Counted from the first letter of the stretch, positions 22,813 to 31,538 are shown. The stretch: 64,000 nucleotides of DNA from Blastococcus sp. (GCA_025965695.1 JAOPWM010000290.1:1-64000), one strand, 5' to 3'. Numbers and translations: made by a program. The notes: generated from the letters alone by a model not told the origin.

Positions 22813-22840
22813 CAGGAGTCGGCCGTCAGGAGTCGGCCGT
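22813..22840. repeat. Two tandem 14-bp copies at the 3' end of the GT2 gene
   Basis: CAGGAGTCGGCCGT occurs at 22813-22826 and again at 22827-22840. The second copy reaches into the stop codon of the glycosyltransferase gene, so the duplication probably arose by slippage at the gene end. Confidence 0.6.
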
Positions 22841-24792
22841 CAGGAAGCGACGACGGCCTGCGGCTGCAGGGATTCGGGCATGCTCAGTGCCGCCGCCAAC
22901 TGCGACCGGGTGATGTAGCTCTCCTCCAGGGCGAGGTCACCCAGTCGCACCCAGCCGGCGTCGCGGGATGCCTGCAGATCGAGCAGGTGACGCAGTTGCC
23001 GGTTCGTCAGCGCTCCCCGGGCGACCAGGACGTCGCCCAGGCGACGGTGGCGGAGCACCGATCGCATCCGGGCCAGGCGGACGGGCAGGGTTTCCGCGGC
23101 CTGTTGCGCCGCCACGTGGAGCGGAGCGGCCGTGCACACGACGACCGTGAGCACCGCCCAGGCGTACAGCGTGGGGTAGTCGTGGTCGAGCATCAGGCCG
23201 GCCAACACCGAGACGACTGCGATACCCAGCCAGAGCAGGTGCGCGCGGAACGTGCGCCAGCTGTCCCCGGTCGCCGCACTGCCCTTCGCCGTCACCACGT
23301 ACTGGAGTGGTCGCCCGGCGAGCTGAGCAGCGGCGGCCGCCACGTAGACCGGCGCGGTGAGCAGATCCAGCGCCAACCCCGTGAAGCCCCAGGAGCGGCG
23401 TTCGTGCTCGACCAGATTGAAACGGCGCATGCAGAGGAAGAAGAGCAGCCCGACGAGCAGGTTGGCGCCGAACAGCACGCTCCACTGCAGGAGCGGGAGA
23501 TGGGTGACGGTCACCCCCCCGAGCAGGTACAGCGTCGTCAGGGTGATCCCGCCGACCCAGGCGATCGCCGTCGTCGGGTAGTGGCTCTGCAGTGCGAAGA
23601 AGGACAGCCGCTGCTGGCGGGTCAGCATCCGCGGGAAGAGGACCGGGGAGTGCTGCCGGGCGATCTCCCAGATGCCGTAGGCCCATCGCTTCTGCTGGCT
23701 GAAGAAGTCGGAGTAGGTGGCGGGTCCCTCACCCACCGCCAGGATGTCGGGGGTGTAGACGCCCTTCCAGGTGCATCCGGTCGCCTCGTTGACCGCGGCG
23801 TAGATCGCCATCGACGTCAGGTGGTCCTCGATGATGCAGTCCTGATAGCCGCCGATCTGCCGGAAGGCCGTCGGCCGGTACAGGTGGTTGGTGCCGATGA
23901 GCAGAGGCGCGTCGTGCCCGTTGCCGCCTCGCTGGATGATCCCGTGGAACAGGTAGGCGAGCTGGGCCGCACCCCGCGCCACGAAGGATTCCTGCAGGTT
24001 GCCGTACACCTGCGGTGCGACCACGAACGCCACGTCCGGGTCGGAGAAGTAGCCGAGAGTGCGTTCCAGGAAGTTGGGGAACGGGACGTGATCGGGGTCC
24101 ATCTGCGCCACGACGTCGTAGTCGAGTTCGTGCTCGGCCCGCCAGCTGTTGTGGTTCCCGTGCTTGGTCCGCGCGCGGAACGGCCCGGTCGGCTGATTCC
24201 ATTCCGGCCGGCCTTTGCGGCTGAAGTGCCGCGCGCCGAGTTCCTCGCAGCGTCGCCGGACCTCGGGGTCGTCCCCCTCGTCGAGCAGCCACACGTCGAG
24301 CACTCCGTCGTGGCGGATCCGCTGCATCGCCCGAACCGTGGCCATCACGAGTTCCAAGGGCTCCTTGCCCGGCACGATGGTGGTGAGGACGGCCACCCGC
24401 AGTCCGGGCTGGGGCACCATCGGGATCGGGTCCCGCGCGCGGCCGGCGTGGAAGGTGATCGTCCACGTGCGGAGCGCGGAGACGAGTTGCAGGGCCACCA
24501 TGACCAGGAGTCCGGCAACCGTGGCGACGGCCATCGCCGGGTTCGGGCCGAGCCACGGCAGCTGAGCCGGAGCGAGCAGGTAACCGGTCAGCACGAGAGT
24601 GACGGCGATGTGGAGCCAGCCCAGGGCCGTGACGGCCCACCGCTGGCGACGTGTCAGCGCGTCCCGGTACTGCACGCGCGGGCCGTTCGGCGTGACGGCG
24701 CCGGTGAGCTCCGTCGCCGTGCGCCCGTACAGGCGTCCCGCCTGCCGCCGGTCGACGCCCGTGGCGGCGAGGGGTGGCTCCATAGTGCGCAC
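22840..24792 (-). CDS. Cellulose-synthase-like GT2 membrane glycosyltransferase with C-terminal MshEN (c-di-GMP) domain
   Basis: A 650-residue processive-type glycosyltransferase. Helices near residues 53-107 precede the GT-A domain with DEGDD (about 172), QMDPDH (about 229), the catalytic EDH (about 319) and QQKRW (about 364). Further transmembrane helices follow (WVGGITLTTLYLLGGVTV, FGANLLVGLLFFLCM and others). Residues about 582-642 read RLGDVLVARGALTNRQLRHL followed by LDLQ, a full match to the 24-residue MshEN motif RLGxxLxxxGx6LxxxLxxQ. A second, weaker copy (RLGDLALEESYITRSQLAAA) follows after 8 residues. MshEN is an established c-di-GMP receptor of type II secretion/pilus ATPases; fused here it would gate polysaccharide synthesis. 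The start may be ATG 24792 or ATG 24783. It is divergent from a GH26 glycanase. Confidence 0.9.
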   Translation of the reverse strand: MRTMEPPLAATGVDRRQAGRLYGRTATELTGAVTPNGPRVQYRDALTRRQRWAVTALGWLHIAVTLVLTGYLLAPAQLPWLGPNPAMAVATVAGLLVMVALQLVSALRTWTITFHAGRARDPIPMVPQPGLRVAVLTTIVPGKEPLELVMATVRAMQRIRHDGVLDVWLLDEGDDPEVRRRCEELGARHFSRKGRPEWNQPTGPFRARTKHGNHNSWRAEHELDYDVVAQMDPDHVPFPNFLERTLGYFSDPDVAFVVAPQVYGNLQESFVARGAAQLAYLFHGIIQRGGNGHDAPLLIGTNHLYRPTAFRQIGGYQDCIIEDHLTSMAIYAAVNEATGCTWKGVYTPDILAVGEGPATYSDFFSQQKRWAYGIWEIARQHSPVLFPRMLTRQQRLSFFALQSHYPTTAIAWVGGITLTTLYLLGGVTVTHLPLLQWSVLFGANLLVGLLFFLCMRRFNLVEHERRSWGFTGLALDLLTAPVYVAAAAAQLAGRPLQYVVTAKGSAATGDSWRTFRAHLLWLGIAVVSVLAGLMLDHDYPTLYAWAVLTVVVCTAAPLHVAAQQAAETLPVRLARMRSVLRHRRLGDVLVARGALTNRQLRHLLDLQASRDAGWVRLGDLALEESYITRSQLAAALSMPESLQPQAVVAS

Positions 24793-24913
24793 GGTCCGAT
24801 TCTTGGCCCAGACGTACGCGCACAGTCAGTGGATCAGGGTCGATGCCACCCGAAAGGGAGGACCGGCGAATCCGCATGAGGGACGCGATTCCGTGTCCGT
24901 GACGGCGGGTGTT

Positions 24914-24931
24914 CCGGGTCGGCCGACCCGG
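24914..24931. promoter_or_regulatory. 18-bp perfect palindrome in the GT2/GH26 divergent region
   Basis: CCGGGTCGGCCGACCCGG is a perfect palindrome in the 211-base region between the GT2 and GH26 start codons, 73 bases from the GH26 start. Its position suits an operator for a dimeric regulator controlling one or both genes. No promoter elements were assigned. Confidence 0.4.
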
Positions 24932-25003
24932 TGCGTCGGTGCGCATCGCCCGGCCGGAGGATTTTCCGCTCAGGTCCGCGGTGGCTTCTTCCGATAGGGC
25001 ACC

Positions 25004-26239
25004 GTGGACGTCGCACCGAACTCATCCGCCCCTCGTGCGTGGGCGATCCTCAGGGCGGTCGGCTTCGTCGCTCTGCTGAGCGGAATGGTCCTGACCGGCG
25101 TCCTGCTCGGGCATCCGGCGCTACGGGGCGGGTGGTCGTGGTCGGCCGTCGTCGTCCTCCTGGTCCTCGGTGTGCTCCCGGTGCTCGCGGTGCGCCCCCG
25201 GCCACTGCTTGCGACCGTTGCGGCGCTGGTGCTCGGGTCCCTGGTCGCCTATGTCGTCGTCGCGGCTCCCTCGCAGCGCGAGGCTGAGGCCTCGGCCGGG
25301 TCCGGCTGGACCGCGGCGCCCTACTCCGAGGCGCCGCCGGGGCTGGCCCCTGCCCCTGTCCCGCCGCCCCTGCAGCGCCCCACGCTCGGGATCTCCACCG
25401 CGACCATCGAGGACCTGGACGCCTTCATCCTCGCCACCGGCACGCATCCGGAGGTCTTCGACGTCTTCGAGTCCTGGTCGCTCGACCGGCCGCTGGACCG
25501 CTACGTGGCCGACAGCGTGGCTGCGCGTGGCGTGCGGCTGTCCATCACGTGGGAGCCCTGGGTGGCCGACGGCGGGGCGCGACAGCGCGGCTACACGCTC
25601 GCGTCGATCATCAACGGCTCCCATGACCCGTACATCGACATGTTCGCGACGTCGATCAAGGAGTTCGGCCACCCGGTCACCATCCGGCTGATGCACGAGA
25701 TGAACGGCAACTGGTACCCCTGGGGCCTGGGGGTCAACGGCAACCGGCCCGGCGAGTACGTCCAGGCCTGGCAGCACGTGCACGACCGGTTCGCCGCGCT
25801 GGGTGTCACCGACGTGGCCTGGATGTGGGCACCGAACGCCGTCTACACCGGGTCGGCTCCGTTGGCGTCTCTCTACCCCGGTGACGTCTACGTGGACGAC
25901 GTGGGACTCAGCAACTACAACTGGGGGCACTACAGCCACGACGGGTTCGCCACGGAGTGGATGAGCTTCGGAGAGCTCTTCGACGAGAGCATCGCCCAGC
26001 TCCAGGCCCTCACGACCCGGCCGCTGTGGGTGGCCGAGACCGGTAGCTCCGACAAGGGCGGCAGCAAGGCTGCCTGGGTGACCGACACCCTGGCCGAGGC
26101 ATCCGCGCGGCCGGAGATCGCCGGTCTGATCTGGTTCGACCAGGTGGACGACGGCGCGGGCGTGGACTGGCGGATCGAGACAGAGGCGGACGTGGTCGAT
26201 GCCTGGCGCGCCGGGTACACGAGCCGACCGCCCGGCTGA
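25004..26239 (+). CDS. Membrane-anchored GH26-family glycoside hydrolase
   Basis: A 411-residue protein. Three hydrophobic segments in residues 14-95 (VGFVALLSGMVLTGVLLG, VVVLLVLGVLPVLAV, LLATVAALVLGSLVAYVVV) and a Pro-rich linker precede an extracytoplasmic catalytic barrel from about 125. The acid/base is Glu232 in RLMHEMNGNWYPWG; the nucleophile is Glu345 in WVAETGSS. Both fit GH26 beta-mannanase/lichenase-type enzymes. It would cut beta-1,4-mannan or mixed-linkage glucan. Being divergent from a cellulose-synthase-like GT2, it may trim or release that polymer, as glycanases do beside cellulose synthases. GTG 25004 gives a short hydrophilic leader before the first helix. Confidence 0.88.
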   Translation: MDVAPNSSAPRAWAILRAVGFVALLSGMVLTGVLLGHPALRGGWSWSAVVVLLVLGVLPVLAVRPRPLLATVAALVLGSLVAYVVVAAPSQREAEASAGSGWTAAPYSEAPPGLAPAPVPPPLQRPTLGISTATIEDLDAFILATGTHPEVFDVFESWSLDRPLDRYVADSVAARGVRLSITWEPWVADGGARQRGYTLASIINGSHDPYIDMFATSIKEFGHPVTIRLMHEMNGNWYPWGLGVNGNRPGEYVQAWQHVHDRFAALGVTDVAWMWAPNAVYTGSAPLASLYPGDVYVDDVGLSNYNWGHYSHDGFATEWMSFGELFDESIAQLQALTTRPLWVAETGSSDKGGSKAAWVTDTLAEASARPEIAGLIWFDQVDDGAGVDWRIETEADVVDAWRAGYTSRPPG

Positions 26240-26296
26240 CCGCGCGCGAGCCCGTTCCCGGCGGATCAGGGTCCCGCCCGGGCGACCGGTAGGGGC

Positions 26297-27091
26297 TCAG
26301 CGGGCGTTGCGGAAGTCCGGTGCCCGCTTCTCGATGAATGCGCGCACGCCTTCGCGACCCTCGGGATCGGCGGCCGACTCCGCGATCAGCCGGGCCTCGT
26401 CGTCCAGCTGGTCATCCAGGGTCCGGACGGCGGCCCGGCGGACGAGGGCCCGCGTACGCACCATTGCGCGGACGGGTCCCGCGGCGATCTCCTGGGCCAG
26501 GGCGATCGCGGACTCGCGCAGGTCGTCGTCCTCGACGAGACGGCCGACCAGACCGAACATGTGCGCCTCGGCGGCGTTGAGCGAACCGTTGGTCAGCATC
26601 AGTTCCAGGGCCCGGGGCGCGCCGAGTGCCCGGGCGAGAGCCCACGACGAGCCGCCGTCGGGGGAGAAGCCGATTCCGCCGTAGGCCGGCCGGACCTTCG
26701 TCGAGCGTCCGCAGACCACGAGGTCGCAGGCGCCGATGAGGCCGATCCCGGCACCGGCCACGGCACCCTGCACGCCGGCCACGACGGGCACTGCGGTATC
26801 GAGCAGCAGCCGGATGACCTCGTGCCAGTCGTGTGCGAGCTGTCCGACGAAGGCGCCGGGGTCATCGGCGGCGCCGAAGGACTGCACGTCCCCGCCGACG
26901 CAGAAGCGAGGGCCGTTGCCCAGCAGCAGCACGGCCCGGGTCTCCTCCGGCCGGTTCGACAACGCGGCGGCGAGCTCCTCTGCCAGCTGCGGGTTCAGGG
27001 CGTTGCCGTCCTCGGGGCGGTCGAGCGTGATCCGCCAGACGTCCCCGTCGACCTCGGTCAGCACGACCGGCCGGTCCTGCGCGTCGCTCAT
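26297..27091 (-). CDS. Enoyl-CoA hydratase/isomerase family protein
   Basis: The 264-residue crotonase-fold protein has the oxyanion-hole segments RFCVGGDVQSFG and GVQGAVAGAGIGLIGACDLV, with VRPAYGGIGFSPDGGSSWAL and LMLTNGSLNAAEAHMFGLV. Position 2 of the usual catalytic Glu pair is less clear: the GFSPDGG segment carries Asp, as in enoyl-CoA isomerase-type members. It probably acts on fatty or aromatic acyl-CoA. It is convergent with the GH26 gene and lies downstream of the MFS/MarR pair on the same strand, with 68 bases between. Confidence 0.9.
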   Translation of the reverse strand: MSDAQDRPVVLTEVDGDVWRITLDRPEDGNALNPQLAEELAAALSNRPEETRAVLLLGNGPRFCVGGDVQSFGAADDPGAFVGQLAHDWHEVIRLLLDTAVPVVAGVQGAVAGAGIGLIGACDLVVCGRSTKVRPAYGGIGFSPDGGSSWALARALGAPRALELMLTNGSLNAAEAHMFGLVGRLVEDDDLRESAIALAQEIAAGPVRAMVRTRALVRRAAVRTLDDQLDDEARLIAESAADPEGREGVRAFIEKRAPDFRNAR

Positions 27092-27159
27092 CGTCGTCCC
27101 CTCCGGATGCGGCTGGTCCCGTCACCGTAGGCGGCGGGACCAGCCGGGCGGGAGTCGTG

Positions 27160-28485
27160 TCAGGAGCGGGTGGACGCGGAGTGCCGGGCCGAGGCCTCGG
27201 ACTGACGCTCGCTGTCGATCGCTGCCGGGGCCCCGCCGAACTCGTCGGCGACCTCTCCGGCGACGTCGTCCAGGTCGCCGTGCCCCGTCGCGGAGTGGCC
27301 GTCCTCGTCCAGGCCTGCGTCGGCCTGGGCGAGCATGCGGTGGCCGGTGGACAGAACCAGGACGGCGGCGAGGACCGCCACGGCACCCACGGCGAACGGG
27401 ACGTGCACGTTGAGGTACTCCGCGAGCTTGCCTGCGGCGAACGGCGCGAGACCGCCGCCGAGGAAGCGGACGAAGCCGTAGGCCGCGGAGGCGACGGGCC
27501 GTTCCACGGGCGAGACCAGCATGACCGCCTGCGTGGTCAGCGTGTTGTTGATACCGATGAAGGCGCCACTGACGATCACCGTGGCGATCAGGACCGGGAC
27601 CCGGTCGGCCCAGATCGACATCACCACCAGGTCGACGGCGAACAGGCCGAGGGCGGCGTACAGCGAGCGGGCGGTGCCGAAGAGCGCCTGGAGCCGCGGG
27701 GCGCCGACCACGGAGAAGAAGGCCACGAGCAGCCCCCAACCGAAGAAGACGAAGCCCAGCCGGATGGCCGAGAGGCCCATCGGGAAGGGCGCGAAGCCCA
27801 GCATGGTGAAGAAGCCCCAGTTGTAGAGCAGCGCGGTGATGCTCATGGTGAGCAAACCGCGGTGGCGCAGCGCCTTGAGGGGGGCCAGCAGCGAGGTGGG
27901 GTGCGCCGGCTTGGGCGTCTTGTCCAGCAGTACGAGGGTCGCGACGAGGGCGACGGCCATCAGCGTGGCGACGCCGAAGAACGGCCCGCGCCAGCTGATG
28001 TTGCCGAGCAGACCGCCCACCAGGGGGCCCGCGGCGATGCCGAGGCCCAGGGCCGCCTCGTAGAGCACGATCGCGCCGGCGAATCCGCCGGAGGCCGAGG
28101 CCACGATGACGGCCAGCGAGGTGGCGATGAACAGGGCGTTGCCCAGCCCCCAGCCCGCCCGGAAGCCGACGATCTGGCCGATGGATCCCGACGACCCGGC
28201 CAGCGCGGAGAACACCACGATGATCGCCAGGCCGGCGATCAGGGTGCGCTTGGCGCCCAGGCGGCTGGAGACCCAGTTGGTGCCGAGCATCGCGACAGCG
28301 GTGACGACCAGGTAGCTGGTGAACAGCAGGGTCACCTGGCTGGGCGTCGCGTCCAGCTGGTGAGAGATGGCCGGGAGGATCGGGTCCACCAGGCCGATGC
28401 CCATGAAGCTGACGACGCAGGCGAGGGCGACGGCGTAGACCGCCTTCGGCTGCTTGAACATGCTGGAACCGGCGGTAGAGCTCAC
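27160..28485 (-). CDS. MFS multidrug-type efflux transporter
   Basis: A 441-residue major facilitator with 12 predicted helices, starting VSSTAGSSMFKQPKAVYAVA. The motif-A region reads LGTNWVSSRLGAKRTLIAGL (G-x-x-x-D-x-x-G-R/K-R class), and GIGLVDPILPAISHQLDATP begins helix 1. A hydrophilic Asp/Glu/His-rich tail of about 55 residues follows the last helix. GTG 28485 overlaps the MarR stop (GTGA), so the transporter is co-translated with its likely regulator. The substrate is unknown; such MarR-MFS pairs usually export toxic lipophilic compounds. Confidence 0.9.
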   Translation of the reverse strand: MSSTAGSSMFKQPKAVYAVALACVVSFMGIGLVDPILPAISHQLDATPSQVTLLFTSYLVVTAVAMLGTNWVSSRLGAKRTLIAGLAIIVVFSALAGSSGSIGQIVGFRAGWGLGNALFIATSLAVIVASASGGFAGAIVLYEAALGLGIAAGPLVGGLLGNISWRGPFFGVATLMAVALVATLVLLDKTPKPAHPTSLLAPLKALRHRGLLTMSITALLYNWGFFTMLGFAPFPMGLSAIRLGFVFFGWGLLVAFFSVVGAPRLQALFGTARSLYAALGLFAVDLVVMSIWADRVPVLIATVIVSGAFIGINNTLTTQAVMLVSPVERPVASAAYGFVRFLGGGLAPFAAGKLAEYLNVHVPFAVGAVAVLAAVLVLSTGHRMLAQADAGLDEDGHSATGHGDLDDVAGEVADEFGGAPAAIDSERQSEASARHSASTRS

Positions 28486-28934
28486 CGGGTCACCTCCGCA
28501 GGGGTCGAGGACCGGCGCAGCGCGTCGGCGAGTCGGGTCAGGGCAGGGACGGCGTCGGCGATGCGAGCGACGTCGTCGGGGGACAGGCCGGTCAGGGCGC
28601 GGTCGAGGCGCTCGGTGCGGTCGGTGCGACGCTGCGCCACGAGGGTCTCGCCGCCGGGGGTGAGGCTGAGCAGCACGACGCGGGCGTCCCGCGGATCGCT
28701 TCCTCGGTGCACCAGCCCCTGGTCGACCAGCCGCGCGACCAGGGCGCTCATGGACGGCTGGGTGACGCCCTCGGCCGTGGCCAGTTCGGTGAGCCGGGTC
28801 GGCCCAGAGTCCGCCAGCCGGGTGAGCGTCGCCGCGGCGGTGCGGCTGAGCCCGTCCCGGCGGGTGGTGAGGGCGCTGAGCCGGAGGACGAGGGCCTCGA
28901 GGTCCGCGACGGGCAGGCTCGGTTGCACACGCAC
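28482..28934 (-). CDS. MarR-family regulator of the adjacent MFS transporter
   Basis: A 150-residue winged-helix protein: LEALVLRLSALTTRRDGLSR, recognition region TELATAEGVTQPSMSALVAR, wing SDPRDARVVLLSLTPGG and a C-terminal helix. The start could be GTG 28934 or 28928, or TTG 28949. GTG 28934 is preferred because an inverted repeat (28935-28951), a likely operator, lies directly upstream, and TATACA promoter-like sequence lies just beyond it. Autoregulation together with the MFS gene is expected. Confidence 0.88.
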   Translation of the reverse strand: MRVQPSLPVADLEALVLRLSALTTRRDGLSRTAAATLTRLADSGPTRLTELATAEGVTQPSMSALVARLVDQGLVHRGSDPRDARVVLLSLTPGGETLVAQRRTDRTERLDRALTGLSPDDVARIADAVPALTRLADALRRSSTPAEVTR

Positions 28935-28951
28935 AGTTGTACAACACAACT
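28935..28951. promoter_or_regulatory. Putative MarR operator
   Basis: AGTTGT (28935-28940) and ACAACT (28946-28951) are a perfect inverted repeat around ACAAC. The site sits against the marR start and overlaps the expected transcription start downstream of TATACA on the minus strand. The spacing (17 bp total) is typical for MarR dimers. Confidence 0.6.
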
Positions 28952-28972
28952 ATGTATATGGCTAGTCGATCG

Positions 28973-30502
28973 TCAGAACCATGACGGGAACCACATCCGC
29001 CGCAACCACTCCGCGTGCCCCAGCGGTTCCCCGGTGAGCACCGGGTAGAAGAAGACGAATGTGGCAGCGACCAGGGTGACGTAGAGGCAGACCGCCCCCA
29101 GGCCCACCTGTCGTCGGAGCGGGTCGTCGTCGGGCCGGCCGAGGGCGTCCTGCAGTGCGAGGGTGACCGCCAGCACGAAGAACGGCACGGCCGGCGCCAT
29201 GTAGAAGATGAACATCGTGCGCTCGGGGTTGATGAACCAGGTCAGCCAGCCCGCGGCGATCCCCACCGCGACCGTGATCGCCGTCGGGTCCCGACGCGCG
29301 ACGATCCGCCAGATCAGCCACACCAACGCCGGCGCGAACGCGAACCAGAGGGTCGGCGTCCCGATCATCAGGATGTAGCGGATGACCTGTCCGCCGGCGG
29401 GGTCGGCGAGCCCCTGGGGGTTCCAGAGCAGGATCGGCCGGCCGTCGACGAGCCAGGTCCACGGGCCGGACTCCCACGGGTGCGGCGTCGACAGGTTGTT
29501 GTGGAACCTCAGCCACATGGCGTGCTCGTGCCACAGCGAGCGCAGTGCATCCGGGACGAAGCCGAACGCGGTGTCCGGGTGCTGCTGCGCCCATGCCTTG
29601 CCCTGCGACGTCTCGCCGAGGAACCAGCCGGTGAACGACGCCAGGTACGTCAGCACCGGGACGGCGGCCAGCGCCCAGACCGCACCGGGGAGACCGCGGC
29701 GCAGCGCGGTGCGCGTGGGCTTCGGGAACCCGGCTTCCCGCCACGGCGCCCGGTCCCTGAAGAGAGAGAGGACTGCGAAGAAGGCCAGGAACCAGATGCC
29801 GCTCCACTTCACCGCGCAGGCGCAGCCGAACAGGAGACCGGCCGCGATCCGCCAGCCCCGCGGGCCGAGCCGGAACCCGGCCGCCGGGAGGTCCGTCATC
29901 GCCCGGACGCGTGCCCGGACCTGGTCGCGGTCGACGACCAGGCAGGCGACCGCGGACACCACGAACACCTGCAGGAACGCGTCGAGCAGGCCGATCCGCG
30001 ACAGGGAGAAGGAGAAGCCGTCGAGCGCGAGGAGCAGCCCGGCGAGCAGGCCCAGGAGCGTGGAGCCGGTCAGCCGCCGGGCCAGCCGGGTGAGGACGAC
30101 GACCGCCACCGCCCCGGCGACCGCGGAGGGGAAGCGCCAGCCGAAGGAGTTGTAGCCGAACAACTGCTCGCCGGCCGCGATCAGCCACTTCCCCAGGGGC
30201 GGATGGACGATGAACGAGTAGCCGCGGTTGTACTCGAAACCCCACGTCAGGAGCTCGTGCGCCTCGGGCGGGTAGTAGGCCTCGTCGAAGAGCTTGTCGG
30301 TCGGGTAGCTGATGCCCCAGAGCCGGGTGGCCAGGCTGACCACACCCAGCACGGCGGTCAGCACCCACGACAACCGGCCGTCGTCCGGCAGGGCAGGGGT
30401 GCCGTCGCGCCGCGGGCGGGGGAGGGGCCACCGCCGGGACGGGCTCGGCGTCTCGGGTTCCCGAGGGCCCGGGTCCGCCCGCTCGGGTGCCAGCACCGCC
30501 AT
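28973..30502 (-). CDS. pmt: Dolichyl/polyprenyl-phosphate-mannose--protein mannosyltransferase (GT39)
   Basis: A 509-residue multipass protein that transfers mannose from polyprenyl-phosphomannose to Ser/Thr of exported proteins during translocation. After a 40-residue Pro/Arg-rich cytoplasmic leader, helix 1 leads into the active-site loop YPTDKLFDEAYYPPEAHELL with the essential Asp-Glu pair, then FIVHPPLGKWLIAAGEQLFG, IAAGLLFGCACAVKWSGIWF and HPWESGPWTWLVDGRPILLW. About 11 helices are evident. The start is ATG 30502. It is the orthologue of Rv1002c by position (next to rsmI). Secreted proteins such as the array at 53-64 kb are plausible substrates, although this is inference. Confidence 0.94.
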   Translation of the reverse strand: MAVLAPERADPGPREPETPSPSRRWPLPRPRRDGTPALPDDGRLSWVLTAVLGVVSLATRLWGISYPTDKLFDEAYYPPEAHELLTWGFEYNRGYSFIVHPPLGKWLIAAGEQLFGYNSFGWRFPSAVAGAVAVVVLTRLARRLTGSTLLGLLAGLLLALDGFSFSLSRIGLLDAFLQVFVVSAVACLVVDRDQVRARVRAMTDLPAAGFRLGPRGWRIAAGLLFGCACAVKWSGIWFLAFFAVLSLFRDRAPWREAGFPKPTRTALRRGLPGAVWALAAVPVLTYLASFTGWFLGETSQGKAWAQQHPDTAFGFVPDALRSLWHEHAMWLRFHNNLSTPHPWESGPWTWLVDGRPILLWNPQGLADPAGGQVIRYILMIGTPTLWFAFAPALVWLIWRIVARRDPTAITVAVGIAAGWLTWFINPERTMFIFYMAPAVPFFVLAVTLALQDALGRPDDDPLRRQVGLGAVCLYVTLVAATFVFFYPVLTGEPLGHAEWLRRMWFPSWF

Positions 30503-30626
30503 GCCGCCAGGGTAGGGGGACGGGCTGTGTGCCCCGCCGTGACAGGCTCCGCGTGACCGAGCGTGCGAGGTCACCGAAGAGTGCAGCCGTCACACGGGGC
30601 CGACGAGCGCCGGCGAGGAGGAGCCC

Positions 30627-31466
30627 GTGAGTGGTCGTTTGGTTCTCGGAGGCGCGCCCCTCGGCCAACCCGGCGACGTGGGCCCGCGGCTGCGTGAGGT
30701 GCTGGCGTCGGCCGACGTGCTCGCCGTCGAGGACACCCGGCGGCTGCACCGGCTCGCCTCGGACCTGGGCGTCACGTTCACCGGGCGGGTGGTCACCTTC
30801 CACGAGTCGGTGGAGAAGGCGCGGCTGCCGGGCCTGCTGGCCGCGCTCGCCGACGGCGCCACGGTGCTGCTGCTCACCGATGCGGGCATGCCGTCGGTGT
30901 CCGACCCCGGCTACACGCTGGTGCGGGCGGCGATCGACGCGGGCATCCCGGTCACCTCGGTGCCCGGGCCGTCGGCGGTGACCACGGCGCTGGCCGTGTC
31001 GGGACTGCCGGTCGACCGGTTCTGCTTCGAGGGGTTCCTGCCGCGCAAGGCGGGGGAGCGCCGCTCTCGCCTCGCGTCCTTGGCGGACGAGCGGCGCACG
31101 ATGGTCTTCTTCGAGTCCCCGCACCGGCTGGCCGACTCGCTCGCCGACGCCGCGGCCGCTTTCGGGGACGCGCGCGAGGCCGCCGTCTGCCGGGAGCTGA
31201 CCAAGACCTACGAGGAGATCCGCCGGGGTCCGCTGGCCGAGCTGGTCGAGTGGGCGTCCGCGGGCGTCCGCGGGGAGATCACCCTCGTCGTGGGTGGGGC
31301 CCCGGAGCAGACGGTCGAGCTCGACGCCGCGCAACTGGCCGCCGCGGTGGCGGCGGAGGAAGCAGCCGGGGCCACCCGCAAGGACGCCATCCGCGCTGTC
31401 GTCGTCCGCACGGGGTTGCCCAAGCGCACCGTCTACGACGCCGTCCTCGCCAACAAGACCCCCTGA
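30627..31466 (+). CDS. rsmI: 16S rRNA (cytidine-1402-2'-O)-methyltransferase RsmI
   Basis: RsmI uses S-adenosylmethionine to 2'-O-methylate C1402 in the ribosomal P site. The 279-residue protein has LVLGGAPLGQPGDVGPRLRE, the conserved ADVLAVEDTRRLHRLASDLG, LLTDAGMPSVSDPGYTLVRA, PGPSAVTTALAVSGLP, FEGFLPRKAGERRSRL and the C-terminal GATRKDAIRAVVVRTGLPKR. GTG 30627 is preceded by GAGGAGGAG, a strong ribosome binding site. It is divergent from the mannosyltransferase gene. Confidence 0.95.
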   Translation: MSGRLVLGGAPLGQPGDVGPRLREVLASADVLAVEDTRRLHRLASDLGVTFTGRVVTFHESVEKARLPGLLAALADGATVLLLTDAGMPSVSDPGYTLVRAAIDAGIPVTSVPGPSAVTTALAVSGLPVDRFCFEGFLPRKAGERRSRLASLADERRTMVFFESPHRLADSLADAAAAFGDAREAAVCRELTKTYEEIRRGPLAELVEWASAGVRGEITLVVGGAPEQTVELDAAQLAAAVAAEEAAGATRKDAIRAVVVRTGLPKRTVYDAVLANKTP

Positions 31467-31498
31467 CCCAGCGCGATTGCGCGCGACTGTGCGTCAGT

Positions 31499-31538
31499 CC
31501 ACGTCATTGCGCCCGGTTGACGTGGATACGTGCACAAC
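31499..31538. repeat. Palindromic repeat element, copy 1
   Basis: CCACGTC (31499-31505) and GACGTGG (31519-31525) form an inverted repeat, followed by ATACGTGCACAAC. The segment 31515-31538 matches 31766-31789 in 23 of 24 bases. It lies 30 bases after the rsmI stop. Confidence 0.75.

Noticed and set aside
28962-31334. 790-codon minus-strand frame
   Set aside because: It runs across the pmt gene in another frame and antisense to rsmI; composition is low-complexity Arg/Pro/Gly and no family is recognisable.
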